The translations under genes were made by a program, and so were the position numbers. From Rhizomucor pusillus (taxonomy: Eukaryota > Mucoromycota > Mucoromycetes > Mucorales > Lichtheimiaceae), in assembly GCA_900175165.2 (NCBI GenBank), contig FWWN02000656.1, positions 111,318 to 175,317 on the forward strand: 64,000 bases of DNA, read 5' to 3'. Below, one piece after another: positions 38,110 to 47,832 of the stretch (its first letter is position 1; each line of letters starts with the position of its first letter). Below the pieces are notes generated by a model. That model saw only the letters and a program-made list of their open reading frames with translations, did not search any database and had not been told where the DNA came from.

Positions 38110-39056
38110 GTTGGAGATGAAAGAAAGAAGGAGGAGTGGTTCCTTTGGCCGGGTTCTACAGAAAAAAATTTGCAGGCGGGGTTATGTGTCTTTGCGGTTA
38201 TTCGATGCATTGCTGCAGCGCCGATGGACAATCAAGTCCGGAATTCATGTGTGGACTAGTGAGTTTTTCTTTAAATCAGAGAATCCCAACTTACATGTAT
38301 CTCATAACAGTGCGACAGAGACAATCAAGGATTCTACTAGAAATAACATCGAATCTTGAAAGCCTCTATCTTTCAATACCTTATTGTCATGGAAATTTCA
38401 CATCGATGGTCTTGTACATACAAATACTGCGGGTATACATGCCTTTGTCTACGGACCAGAAGCTTGAATGAAAATACACCATGTGCTATCTTTAACGTTG
38501 TATCTCCTAAGTCATGCAAGAAGAGATAGATGGTATGGTTCAAAACATATGGGTCTGCAACCTTGAAGTGATGGGAAAAGACGTCCAGGGTATCACCTTA
38601 GGGCATCACCTAGTGACATCTTGCTTACATTAAATTCTCAGTACGCACAATCTATCGTTTACATCAAACGCGAATAAACACGGGATTGATAGCGTGTATC
38701 ATTATTATATGAACATAGCGATAGCAAGCTCATATATACAGTTACCCTAAAGTAGCGTCGATTATCCAGTGAGCTGATGGGAGCTGCTAAATTATGTGCT
38801 GACAGTATATGTGGACCGGGATCCCTACAGGAGTTTCCGCGGCGCACCCCTTTTTTAAAACTATATGTACTGTAATCTTAAGCTGCAACTTTTGACACTT
38901 TTTTTGCCTGCTGGCCCTTGCTTTTTTCATATGGTGCCGCCCCAAGGCAGCAGCAGCCCATTTTGGAAATCCAAGCTAAGCCATGAGCTGTAAATTCTGC
39001 AGAAAGTACTAAAGGCATTTTTCTCATTCAGAAACTTAGTACGTTATACATTAGCC
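38110..39056. other. Divergent intergenic/promoter region
   Basis: Shared upstream region of eIF5A (minus) and PBDC1 (plus). No coding exon or RNA gene is recognised. Confidence 0.5.
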
Positions 39057-39885
39057 ATGCGTCTCCCGAAAGCAGAAGAACTTGAGCAACTTGAAGATAT
39101 TGGTGCGTGTACTCTGCTACTTCAGAATGCGCGAGTGCATTAACATTGATGCTGCCAACAACAACAATAACAGAAAAGCAATGGGCTGTCAAGGCAAGCA
39201 GAGAGTGCTTGAATTGTAGGTGTCACATACAAAGATGCTAAATATTAGCCAAGATAATGTATTGACAAACAAAATGTAGATATCCTGTCAATTATGCCAA
39301 ACTGAACGATTTATTAGGCCATGCACCACGCAGAGACCTACTTCAAGTTGATTTCTTCCATAGACGCGAGCAAGCTCCGCTTGACCAGGTGAGAGAGAGA
39401 TCAGCAAAAGAAAGGAAGAAAGGAGGATGGTTCGAATTCAAATAATACATATTGCTCACGTGGATATCACAGCATTGACGACGAGATCTACAAGGATTTC
39501 GAGGAATCCTTCCCTGAAATCGACGTTAAGCATTTGGAGGATAAGCACTTCAAGTCACCAGAGGCAAAAGAAAAGTGGCGCAAATGGATCAACAAATATG
39601 AGAAGCGGGTGAACGAGTTTAACTTTGGAACATTGATCCGTATCGACTGCAGAGAGGATTACACCGAGCAAAATACGATGTTTGGTAATGAATGCAACTA
39701 CTTGCATCTGTATATCATAACTGACATGCTTGTTTTGCAGGTGTCCGCATGCAGGTAATGGAAACCGAGTATAACCAAAAGAGAAATAGGAATGTATTGA
39801 CGATGATGATATAAAGTTTTATGCTGTTGAGATTGCACGCAACAAGAAGGGATACAATGATGCAGTACGGACGAATAAAAACTAG
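39057..39885 (+). CDS. PBDC1: PBDC1-family protein (YPL225W homologue)
   Basis: Six exons (39057-39102, 39174-39193, 39318-39388, 39473-39684, 39741-39754, 39817-39885) give 143 residues, the usual length. Family landmarks run in order: EKQWAVKAMHHAETYFKLIS, KLRLTSIDDEIYKDF, SPEAKEKWRKWINKYEKRV, FNFGTLIRIDC, YTEQNTMF and FYAVEIARNKKGYNDAV. Yeast YPL225W binds nascent eEF1A as a dedicated co-translational chaperone. The second intron (39194-39317) must use a GC donor (AAG|GCAAGC). Any GT donor in the neighbourhood destroys the AMHHAETYFKLIS frame. The 14-nt fifth exon is unusually short. Confidence 0.9.
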
Positions 39886-40351
39886 ACATATTCCATCGTC
39901 TCCATGTCAATATATTGACAAATGTAAATCGCACCCCCTCCCGCCCCCTTGGTTACTTCATTGGGCGCACGTTTATTCCGAGAGAGGGAGGTGAGAAAGA
40001 GAGGGTCCTTTGCCAAGCATCTTGGACAATTCAGGAGAAACTGGGGGATGAGCAAAGGGGACCTGCATGGTGGTTGGGGGTCTACAAGCTTCAGGAAAGA
40101 AAGTGGTGGGCGAAACCTTGGGGTGCAGTACAGGAGATGATAAGACTAGCCACCCATCACAGAACTGCACAAAATGTATCCCTCCTTGCACTATCTGCAT
40201 GCATCTAGAATCCCGGCAAGAGGAAAGGGGGGCCAGTAGAGCGACCAAAGAAAGAGAGGGATCGAGCTTATATAAGAGCAACGCTTTCAGGAACCAAAGG
40301 GCCCTATTATCTTTCTCTTTCTTTCACAAATCTTTCAATTCGATCGTTGTC
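39886..40351. other. Intergenic region, G-rich then TATA promoter
   Basis: This contains the 3' flank of PBDC1 and the L2HGDH promoter. The plus strand is purine-rich, with many AGGAAA/GGGG runs, between about 39970 and 40260. Open frames across it are composition artefacts. Confidence 0.5.
40269..40276 (+). promoter_or_regulatory. TATA box
   Basis: TATATAAG lies 83 bp upstream of the L2HGDH start codon, followed by a pyrimidine-rich leader (ATCTTTCTCTTTCTTTC). Confidence 0.65.
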
Positions 40352-42152
40352 ATGGTATTCGCTCGATCTGCACGGATGTTCTCGCGTGGCCGTATGCCGG
40401 CTATCACCATGGGTGCCTTTGCTGCCACCGGTGTAGTATACATGGCAATCAAGCCGGAATCCCGCAAGGTGCACGCAGAGTCTCGCCAACAAATCTCTCT
40501 GTGGGACAGCCTTCCAGGTGAAAACACACCAGTCAATGAAGGATTTGCCAAGCTCCGTGGCATGGCCGCTGAGCAACGCTTCCGAACTGCTTTGGCTCAG
40601 AACAATGGCAAGACTGACTTTGATGTCGTTATTGGTATGGGATCGGCCATTTCTATACAATTAAATGTACGAATTTACTAATCTCTTTATCTCTAGTCGG
40701 TGGTGGTATCATAGGTCTAGCAACTGCTCGTGAATTGCTCAAGCGTTTCCCCAACATGACTGTCGCCGTCTTGGAGAAGGAGCGCGAAGTCGCTGCTCAT
40801 CAAACTGGTCACAACAGCGGTGTTATCCACGCCGGTATCTACTACAAGCCCGGATCTAGAATGGCAAAGACCTGCGTCCGCGGCGCCGAGCTCATGTATG
40901 AATACTGCAAGCAGAACCAGCTTCCTGTCGAACGTTGTGGCAAGCTTATCGTTGCTGTCAATGAGAAGGAGCACAAGGAAGTCGAAAGACTCTACGAGAT
41001 TGCTACTCTCAACGGTGTCAAGGACCTGCAGGTCCTAAACAGTGAGGAGGTATGTGATTATTTACGTAAGGAGTTTAGTCTGATGATCGACAGCGCGCTA
41101 ACATTTTTGTTCTTATTGCTGCTGCTGCTGCTGCTGCTGCAGATCCGCCAATTGGAGCCTAACGTGGTTGCTTACTCTGCGTTGTATTCTCCCAACACCG
41201 GTATCACCGACTATGGTCTCGTTGCCCAATGTATCGCCAACGAGATTGTCCAGTCAGGCCGTGCCGAAATCAAGCTTGCTTTTGAAGCTTCCAAGTTTGA
41301 GCAACGTCCTGATGGACGCATTGAGGTAAGCACAGACAATCGCTTTAAACATGTATTAAAACAAAGACTGACTGCATCCATATGAACACATAGATCTGGG
41401 GTGCCGAACCTAATCAACGCGGTCCTACTCTCAAGGTTTCTGCCAAGAATGTTATTACATGCGCAGGCTTCTACTCGGATCGTGTGGCCGGTCTTGCCGG
41501 CGGTGATCCCAACAAGGCCAAGGTTGTCACTTTCCGCGGCACTTATTATCAGTTGAAACCCGAATACCGAGGCATCTGCCGCATGAATGTGTACCCTGTT
41601 CCCAGTGGAGGAGGTATTCCTGTTGGCGTCCATTTTACGCCCACTGTCAATACTCGCCGTGGTATCCAGATGATTGTCGGTCCAGGTGCTTGCTTGACCT
41701 TTGCCCGTGAAGGCTACACCTTTACAGACTTTAAGCTTCGCGATCTGTGGGACTCTCTCACCAACGCCAACCTCTGGTTCTTTGCTCTCAAGAACCCATC
41801 CCTCTCTATTGGTGAACTTTACAAGGACATGAACAAACGCGCCTTCTTGCGTGCTGCGCAGGCCTACGTCCCTGGTCTCACCGAAGACATGGTCGAGGAA
41901 AGCTTCGCTGGCGTCATGTCTCAAGTGTTTGAAAAGGGTGGTATTGCTGCCAACGATTATATCTTGGAACGCAAGGTTATGAACGGCAAGATCCTTTGCG
42001 TCCGAAACGCCCCCACTCCTGCATGCACTGCGTCTCTTGCAATTGCCGAAATGCTCGTCGATACAGCCACCGAAGACTTTGAATGGGACAAGGAGAAGGA
42101 AGAAAAGCCAGCAGCAACTCAAGATAACAAGCAGCTCGCTGTCGCCGCTTAA
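40352..42152 (+). CDS. L2HGDH: L-2-hydroxyglutarate dehydrogenase, mitochondrial
   Basis: Four exons (40352-40634, 40697-41049, 41143-41325, 41394-42152) give 525 residues. An Arg/Ser-rich presequence with one hydrophobic stretch precedes the FAD-binding fold (DVVIVGGGIIGLATARELL). Family motifs follow: HNSGVIHAGIYYKPGS, the substrate region YSPNTGITDYG, VITCAGFYSDRVAGLAG, and the C-terminal nucleotide-binding end KILCVRNAPTPACTASLAIA. The enzyme oxidises L-2-hydroxyglutarate, a side product of malate dehydrogenase, to 2-oxoglutarate at the inner mitochondrial membrane. The 3' splice site of intron 2 lies inside a (TGC)8 tract. A hydrophilic 25-residue tail is added beyond the usual end. Confidence 0.9.
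41117..41142 (+). repeat. (TGC)8 trinucleotide repeat forming a 3' splice site
   Basis: Eight exact TGC units (41117-41140) are followed by AG, so the repeat itself supplies the end of intron 2 of L2HGDH (TGCAG|ATC). No other AG lies in the last 26 nt of the intron. Confidence 0.9.
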
Positions 42153-42219
42153 TTACATTTGCATTTACTAGCACTGTATCAACTCTGTGTTTCTTTCTTT
42201 TTTTCTCTCTCGTCTTTTA

Positions 42220-42721
42220 CTATTCAGCAATATCTGTCCCTCTTAATTCTACACCCTTAAATGTATATTCTCTTTCATCCAAAATTAAAGTCTGCTGATC
42301 ATCTTGCATTGCTTCGAAACTGAGGACTTTTTCCCTGCATGATGCAGACTTGGCAACTCTGGATGGAACTGACGAGCATGTTTTGACAACCCGCTGTACA
42401 ATCACAGCTGTTGCTAGGCGCTCAGATGCAGCTAGCTACAGGTAAATATAACTGCAGAAACAAACATGATGTACTCCTTGCATGCGTCACGCTAATCAAC
42501 CAAAAGACGTGTATGTGGATCTGATAAGCTGATCCGTTACCTGATAGATAGAGGTCCTGCGCACACCATACGGTAGGCGCTGAAGCCTCGTCTCGCGGAT
42601 AACCGTGGTTTTCTGCTATCCCTAACAGGCGAATGAAAGTGTCCCATTTGCATTGTCTCACAAATGACGCCAAAAATGTCCGCTGCGGCGCGAGCGGGAG
42701 GGCGTGCACTTCTTTCTGCAT
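42220..42721 (-). CDS. Hypothetical protein, 130 residues
   Basis: Two exons (42721-42541, 42431-42220) are joined in phase by a GTAACG...CTAG intron. The protein begins MQKEVHALPLAPQRTF, has a helical first half (LASFVRQCKWDTFIRLLGIAE), and ends with a charged region (QTLILDEREYTFKGVEL). I recognise no family. Both exons keep an open frame with normal composition, and the stop lies 67 bp from the L2HGDH stop, a normal convergent spacing. The start is 6 bp from the start of the plus-strand GILT gene. An in-frame upstream ATG at 42733 shares an ATGCAT with it. Expression evidence would be needed to be sure it is translated. Confidence 0.55.
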
Positions 42722-42727
42722 GAAAAT

Positions 42728-43799
42728 ATGCATAGTCGAACGGCTTATCTTCTTGGAATCATACTCGGTGCAATCGTCTTCTTTTCGACCTGCTCCACAG
42801 TCTTGAGGGCGCGACTGTTGGCGCTCAAGACCGCGGCCCAGTCTCTTGTTAACCGCTCGTCGCCCGTCCCGATCGAGTTGCTTGTCATGAGCAAATGCCC
42901 GGACAAGGTTTACTGCGAACAAGTCTTTGGTCAAGTCTGCAAGTACAACACAAGCCGCCCGTTTATACTCACGCTCGAGATACGTTATTGCTAATATTTG
43001 AAAATGCTTTACAATTGTAGTGGATAAGGTCAATGTTCCAACCAAACTCGACGTCAACTACATTGCGGAACCCGATCTGACAGAACCACTTTTGTTCGAA
43101 TGGTAAGCTTAGCAATCATTGACGAAAGGTCACATTGTCATACGATGCAAATTTCTGCTAGCAAACATGGGCCTTCCGAATGCCTCGGCGATATCCAGGA
43201 ATTATGCTTCAAACATGTGCATCCTGATCAAAGGGATTGGTTCGCTTTTGATCTATGCTTGAATGAACATTACGAAGACATTGGAAACGACAAGCAGCTT
43301 GCGCATGATTGTGGTAAGAGGATGAACGTGCAGTGCAGCAATGAGAATTCGTAATTTGGATCTCTACCCGATCCATATCTTGTTTAGCATCTCGACTTGG
43401 CAAGGATTATGCAAAGGTCGAGCTGTGCATCAAATCAAAGTTGGGCGTGGGTCTGCTAGCGAAATCGGTCGAACGAACAAAATCGCTTGGTGTCACGTAA
43501 GTTGCCGCTTCTTAATTTATGGTAAAGTTCATTGTGTGTTGCTAAATACAGTTTCGAATAATAGTAAGAGTTGCACAATATACATTGACAATCAACTTCG
43601 CTGCATCCGTGATGGCACATGGAAGGTAAGGCTCACATGATCTCTGCACCATGCTCTCTCTCCCTGATTGACTTTTGTTCCTTGAAAATTCTAGGAATGT
43701 GAAGGCGGGCACCAAGTGGATGATTTCGTAAAGACCATCGAGGATGCATATCATTCAAGAAACGTCTGCGAACAAGACAGAATTGCAATCCAAGTCTGA
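42728..43799 (+). CDS. GILT-family thiol reductase-like protein
   Basis: Six exons (42728-42938, 43021-43102, 43162-43313, 43388-43496, 43565-43625, 43695-43799) give 239 residues. An N-terminal signal anchor (AYLLGIILGAIVFFSTC) precedes a GILT domain: VPIELLVMSKCPDKVYCE, LDKVNVPTKLDVNYIAE, a Cys-rich middle (GPSECLGDIQELC), and the C-terminal CIRDGTWKECEGGHQVDDF. Lysosomal GILT reduces disulphides through CXXC; here the two cysteines are five residues apart (CPDKVYC). As I recall, that is usual in fungal members, so the activity is uncertain. The protein should face the secretory or vacuolar lumen. Intron 1 needs a GC donor (T|GCAAGT at 42939) to give the conserved VLDKV. Confidence 0.82.
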
Positions 43800-43891
43800 A
43801 GAAAAAGCAGTTTAGTACCGGTCGTTGTTATGTACAAAAGGAGAATAAAACAAGGTTGGAAGCGCAGGAAAAAGGATGAATGATGGGACAG

Positions 43892-44267
43892 TTAGAAAAT
43901 GAGATCGATGACTTGCAGGATAGCTGCCGAAGAGTATCATTGTTAAATGCAAAGAACAAGAGTTATTCCAGCATATCCATATATACGTACCTCCTCCTAG
44001 AACAGCAAAGAGCAGCACACCAAAGGCAACATATGTTACTGGCAAATCCACAACCTTCTTCTCTTTCTAGTAGACAGAAAACTCTTAAGTACAATGCACT
44101 CATCAGTATCCATCTCTGTTGACATACCAAAGTAGGCTTAACGTGACCACGTTTGTTGATGTTACTCTGGTAAACTTGGTTCTTTTTGCGAATAACAGGT
44201 GCAGTTGCCTTCAAAAATAAGATTAGATGGAGTTAATGACAGATTCTGAAGTTATAAAGCTCACCAT
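43892..44267 (-). CDS. SERP1: Ribosome-associated membrane protein RAMP4/SERP1
   Basis: Four exons (44267-44265, 44208-44128, 44066-43991, 43923-43892) give only 63 residues. After the start come a basic region (VIRKKNQVYQSNINKRGHVK) and one C-terminal membrane helix (VTYVAFGVLLFAVLGGAILQ). This is the RAMP4/Ysy6 plan: a tail-anchored ER protein at the Sec61 translocon that protects new membrane proteins under stress. The coding part of exon 1 is the ATG alone, followed immediately by GTGAGC. No single long open frame reveals the gene. Its 3' end converges on the GILT gene (92 bp between stops). Confidence 0.82.
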
Positions 44268-44600
44268 TTTCTGCTGCAATGAACGATGAAGGAAGAACGC
44301 AGAAAGGAATCTGCTTGCAATCTCAGACAGACATATCATCCGCATTTGTCCACGAGGCTCATCCTGGTTGGCTGGAGCGTCCCTGTGGACGATTGACAAA
44401 TTGGATCCATTTGCTTTTGCCTGTCCTAGGAGACACAAACCCTTCTTTGCTATGATAGATGGTATATGCGGTCATGAATATTACGTTAGATAGCTCTTCA
44501 ATATGTATTATGCAGACTAGTGGATATTTTCTGAAGGCCGTTTGAAAAACTACGATAATTACTGCAGCAAATTATCATTACAGGGTGGGGGAATAAGCAT

Positions 44601-46248
44601 TTACATATGGACAGAAGGATGGTGCGACAGATCATCGTCAAGGAACGCAGCTGGTGGTGGTCCTTCTCTCAAGACATCGTGGTAACTCGGTAATTTGTCA
44701 TATAAAGATGCATCCTCCTCTGTGAACCGAATGTGTGCTTGCCTCGCTGTAGAACCATCCAAAACGGCGGTGCTGCCATCGCTGGGAGGGACCGTTCCAA
44801 CTTTGATGGGAAAGCTGAGAGACATCCGCCGAGCCAAATTGTTGACAAAGTAGATGGCAATGCGCACTTTGTGCGACACTTGGAGAACTTGAGTGTTCAG
44901 ATCCGGAGCTGTTTGCGGTGATGTCAAGTCCAATTTGAATGCTAACAGGAGGAAAATGGGTATCATGTGAGCATGGATATTCCTGACATGAATAGAATCA
45001 TGGATTTTCCTGGATTTCACCTAATCGGCTTATGTTACTCGTTTCGCTCGCTCCCATATGCCTTACTCCTTTAAGATTTCAGCAGTAGTTACTACTACCA
45101 GATATAAATAGCATGAGAAATCATTTGTTACTTACGGCACAAGTGTCGTGTACGTGTGACCATGACCTCGCTCATTTCTCGTCCTCCGTCATTGAAAGTG
45201 CTTATTCGCAATCTACACAAAATATACCTTGGGTTTAATACTGAATGATTGTCGACATCGATTGCATAGCTCGAAAGAATACTTGCGGATATTTTTCGAA
45301 TTGCTCGAGGTATATTTCGATGAGAGCGATACGCGCTTCATCTCGTAACCGTTCAAATTTACACGCCAACTCGAATTTTCGTTGCTGCAAACAGACAAAA
45401 CTAGGCACAGATACTTCGTATCTCATGTGATGTTGGCGACATCCGCGGTACCTTATCCGCGGCTCGTGTTGAAGCAGTTGCAGACTTGCATAGTCATGAG
45501 AGTAGACTTTGATTGGTTTGTAAACACGGCAAAAGGGCCTCAGTTTGCTTGTATTTTCAGTTGTTGTGGTTCCCATGGTGGTGCTGAATGCAACATCTTC
45601 CGCGGATGATGTAGAGGATCGACGGCGGACGAGGGCGTGTCGAAAAGAAGGTGAAGACAAGTGTGCGAAACTAACGGTAGCGTTCCAATATGCGAGTTTA
45701 ATCGATTCGCCCCACGAAGCCAACTGTAGCTGCGCAGATAGTTCGTAAATGATCAAATGCCTTGGAAGCAGTATACTCGGTGGTAATTTGTATGCGTTGT
45801 CGATAACAAGCTCAAATGGCCATCGTGATGTTCCTTCTTCGATTAAAACTGGTTTTTCAGGATCCAATACGTGCAAACTCTGGGACAAGATTGTGTACCG
45901 AAAATTACTGTATCCCATGGCGATGTAGGCTGCTCTCAAGGCCATGCGATCAGCGAGTGAGAGGTCCCTAGACCTGGGATGAAAGAAGCTTGCAGGCCAA
46001 TAGGAGGGGTCACTGCTATCGATATCCGTCGGTGGCTCTGCGTGCTTGACCGCTTCGTTGGATAAAATGCTGCGGATAATTCCCTTGAATCTGATTGAGA
46101 TCCTGCGCACTTTCAAAGGTCGCATCAACTTCAACTGGACAAAGCCCCGGAGCGTGTATGCTCCGCTGGGGATGACATTCTCGCCGTTGAAGAGGTGGAT
46201 TGTGTCGCTTTCAGGTATAATGTCGATGGAAGCGAATGGTATGGTCAT
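44601..46248 (-). CDS. Arrestin-domain protein
   Basis: The main exon starts at 46248 and runs to about 45260. Further exons cover about 45210-45135 and 44942-44601. The arrestin N domain opens IDIIPESDTIHLFNGENVIPSG and continues GFVQLKLMRPLKVRRISIRFKG and WPFELVIDNAYKLPPS. The C domain contains EMSEVMVTRTRHL and LDLTSPQTAPDLNTQVLQVSHKVRI. The C-terminus has LPSYHDVL, resembling the PY-type ligase-binding motifs of alpha-arrestins. Such proteins bring Rsp5-type ubiquitin ligases to membrane transporters for endocytosis. The second intron is unclear: the nearest splice pair leaves only 29 bp (41 bp with the next acceptor). A 190-bp intron separates the last exon. Confidence 0.8.
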
Positions 46249-46801
46249 CAAAAAGAAAGTGAAAGAAAAGCGAGAAAGAAAGAGAGAACGTGTGGCACTC
46301 GTGAGATCAACGCTCTGTGATGCTTGTGAAAGATAAAACTGGTCACATGCCAACCAGAGATACCGAGTAAAGGGAAGATACAAGTGGTTCTTTATTGTCA
46401 TGCTTGTACAACCTGAATCTGAGTCGGTCAGCGGCAATAGGAGCACAGGAGTACCACGCTCACGTTGTTTTACGGATATCATCGCTAGCGAAGACTTTCT
46501 GTTGCCAAGCGTGTTTATTTTGACGATGTGATAGGTATTAATCAACTCCAATTCATACAGGCAAAGTAGTAGAAGCCTTGCTTTTAGACTGTTGCAAAGA
46601 CTGTTTTTAAATATCATAAAATTCGAACAGGTAAATGTACCATTCATTTTGCAAGTTCGCTTGTACCAATGCATAAAGATTTACCACAGAAAAGATAGCT
46701 CAGCAAATTTTCACATCGCAGAGATCGCAGATGTAAGACAAATACGGAAAGGATTTGGAAGCCAACACTTTGCAGCAGCGTCGTCTGATAGACACTTGAC
46801 A

Positions 46802-47207
46802 ATGGCAGGAGGACATCGTCTAGGCAAGGTGTACAAAAAGGCAACTGAGCGGAAAGAAGATAATAGTGTTCAAGCAGCAACTAAACAAAACGTAGCTCTC
46901 ATATGGAGCAGATCATGGGGTAAACGTTGACAACCTTATATCCTGCATCACACTAACTTATTTGATAGCGGAAAATGTTATTACGAATCTCGGCTTTCCT
47001 TCCAACGCTTTTCAATGTCCGGCCAAGTATAGTGCAAGGCAATATTGTAACAGCCTCGACAAACTTTGCGTGATCTTGGAGGTCTCCGTTCAGCCGCCAA
47101 ACCGAAGGCAATCAGCTATTCTCACTGCTGCGAGTAATACAGGGATGAAAACTAGGTTATATCATGGTTGTGGTCAGATCCTGGCTCCTGCGTTATTGTT
47201 TTCCTAG
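46802..47207 (+). CDS. Hypothetical protein, 118 residues
   Basis: Two exons (46802-46919, 46969-47207) are joined by a 49-bp intron with a CTAAC branch and a GATAG acceptor. The product is basic at the start (GGHRLGKVYKKATERKE) and contains five cysteines, three of them in QCPAKYS and YCNSLDKLC. I see no family. Support rests on the good intron and an open frame across it. It lies in the gap between the divergent arrestin and WNK genes and might be a non-coding transcript. Confidence 0.4.
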
Positions 47208-47832
47208 CCACGCAATCTGGTTGGATGTGTTTGAATGATAATCACCGCTGAAACGTCACCACAAATGGTCAAGAAAGCTCTCGTAGCCAGCAAAGAGAAC
47301 AATATGGAGTGGGAAAAAAAGAGCCACCCTTTAAATTTGGACGGGTCGCTGAAAGTTTAGCTGGTCGCAGTATCTTCGACTAGAGTTTTTCGCCGACGAA
47401 ATCTTTGTGATGTAAACATAAGCCGTCAAAGCTAAACAACAATCAAAGAGAATTTTTTATGTGATCGTTTTGACAAAGATTATGTGGCTGGCTTTTTTGC
47501 ACTAAGATATCGTTGATTGTCTGTGAGGCGATCGTAGTTGACTCTTATAGCTAGTCGTCCAAGTCGTATGAGAGAGTTTGTGGTTCGGGCTTCCATCTGC
47601 TGTGTCCTGAGAACAATTTTTCTTTTGCTCTCAAACCCGCTCACCTGTTTCTTCTTTCAATTTTCCTCTTTCCTCTATTCACCCCTCTCTGCACCTTCTC
47701 TTCTTTTCAAGGAGAAACGCTGTGGTGTTTTTCGCAAACTCCACATAGCCTGGCTATTTAACGGTCAGGCAATATTTCAAAGCTTTTCTTTGTCATCTCG
47801 AGTCGTACGAAGAACACATAATATACAACACC
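47208..47832. other. Upstream region of the WNK gene
   Basis: No coding exon is supported. The last 250 bp are strongly pyrimidine-rich on the plus strand (TTCTTCTTTCAATTTTCCTC and similar runs), typical of a fungal leader. Confidence 0.5.

Noticed and set aside
39430..39450. GGTTCGAATTC resembling a tRNA B box
   Set aside because: It lies inside a PBDC1 intron with no cloverleaf and no A box at the right distance.
41211..42122. 303-codon minus-strand open frame opposite L2HGDH
   Set aside because: Antisense to a conserved exon, with no homology features and no splice signals.
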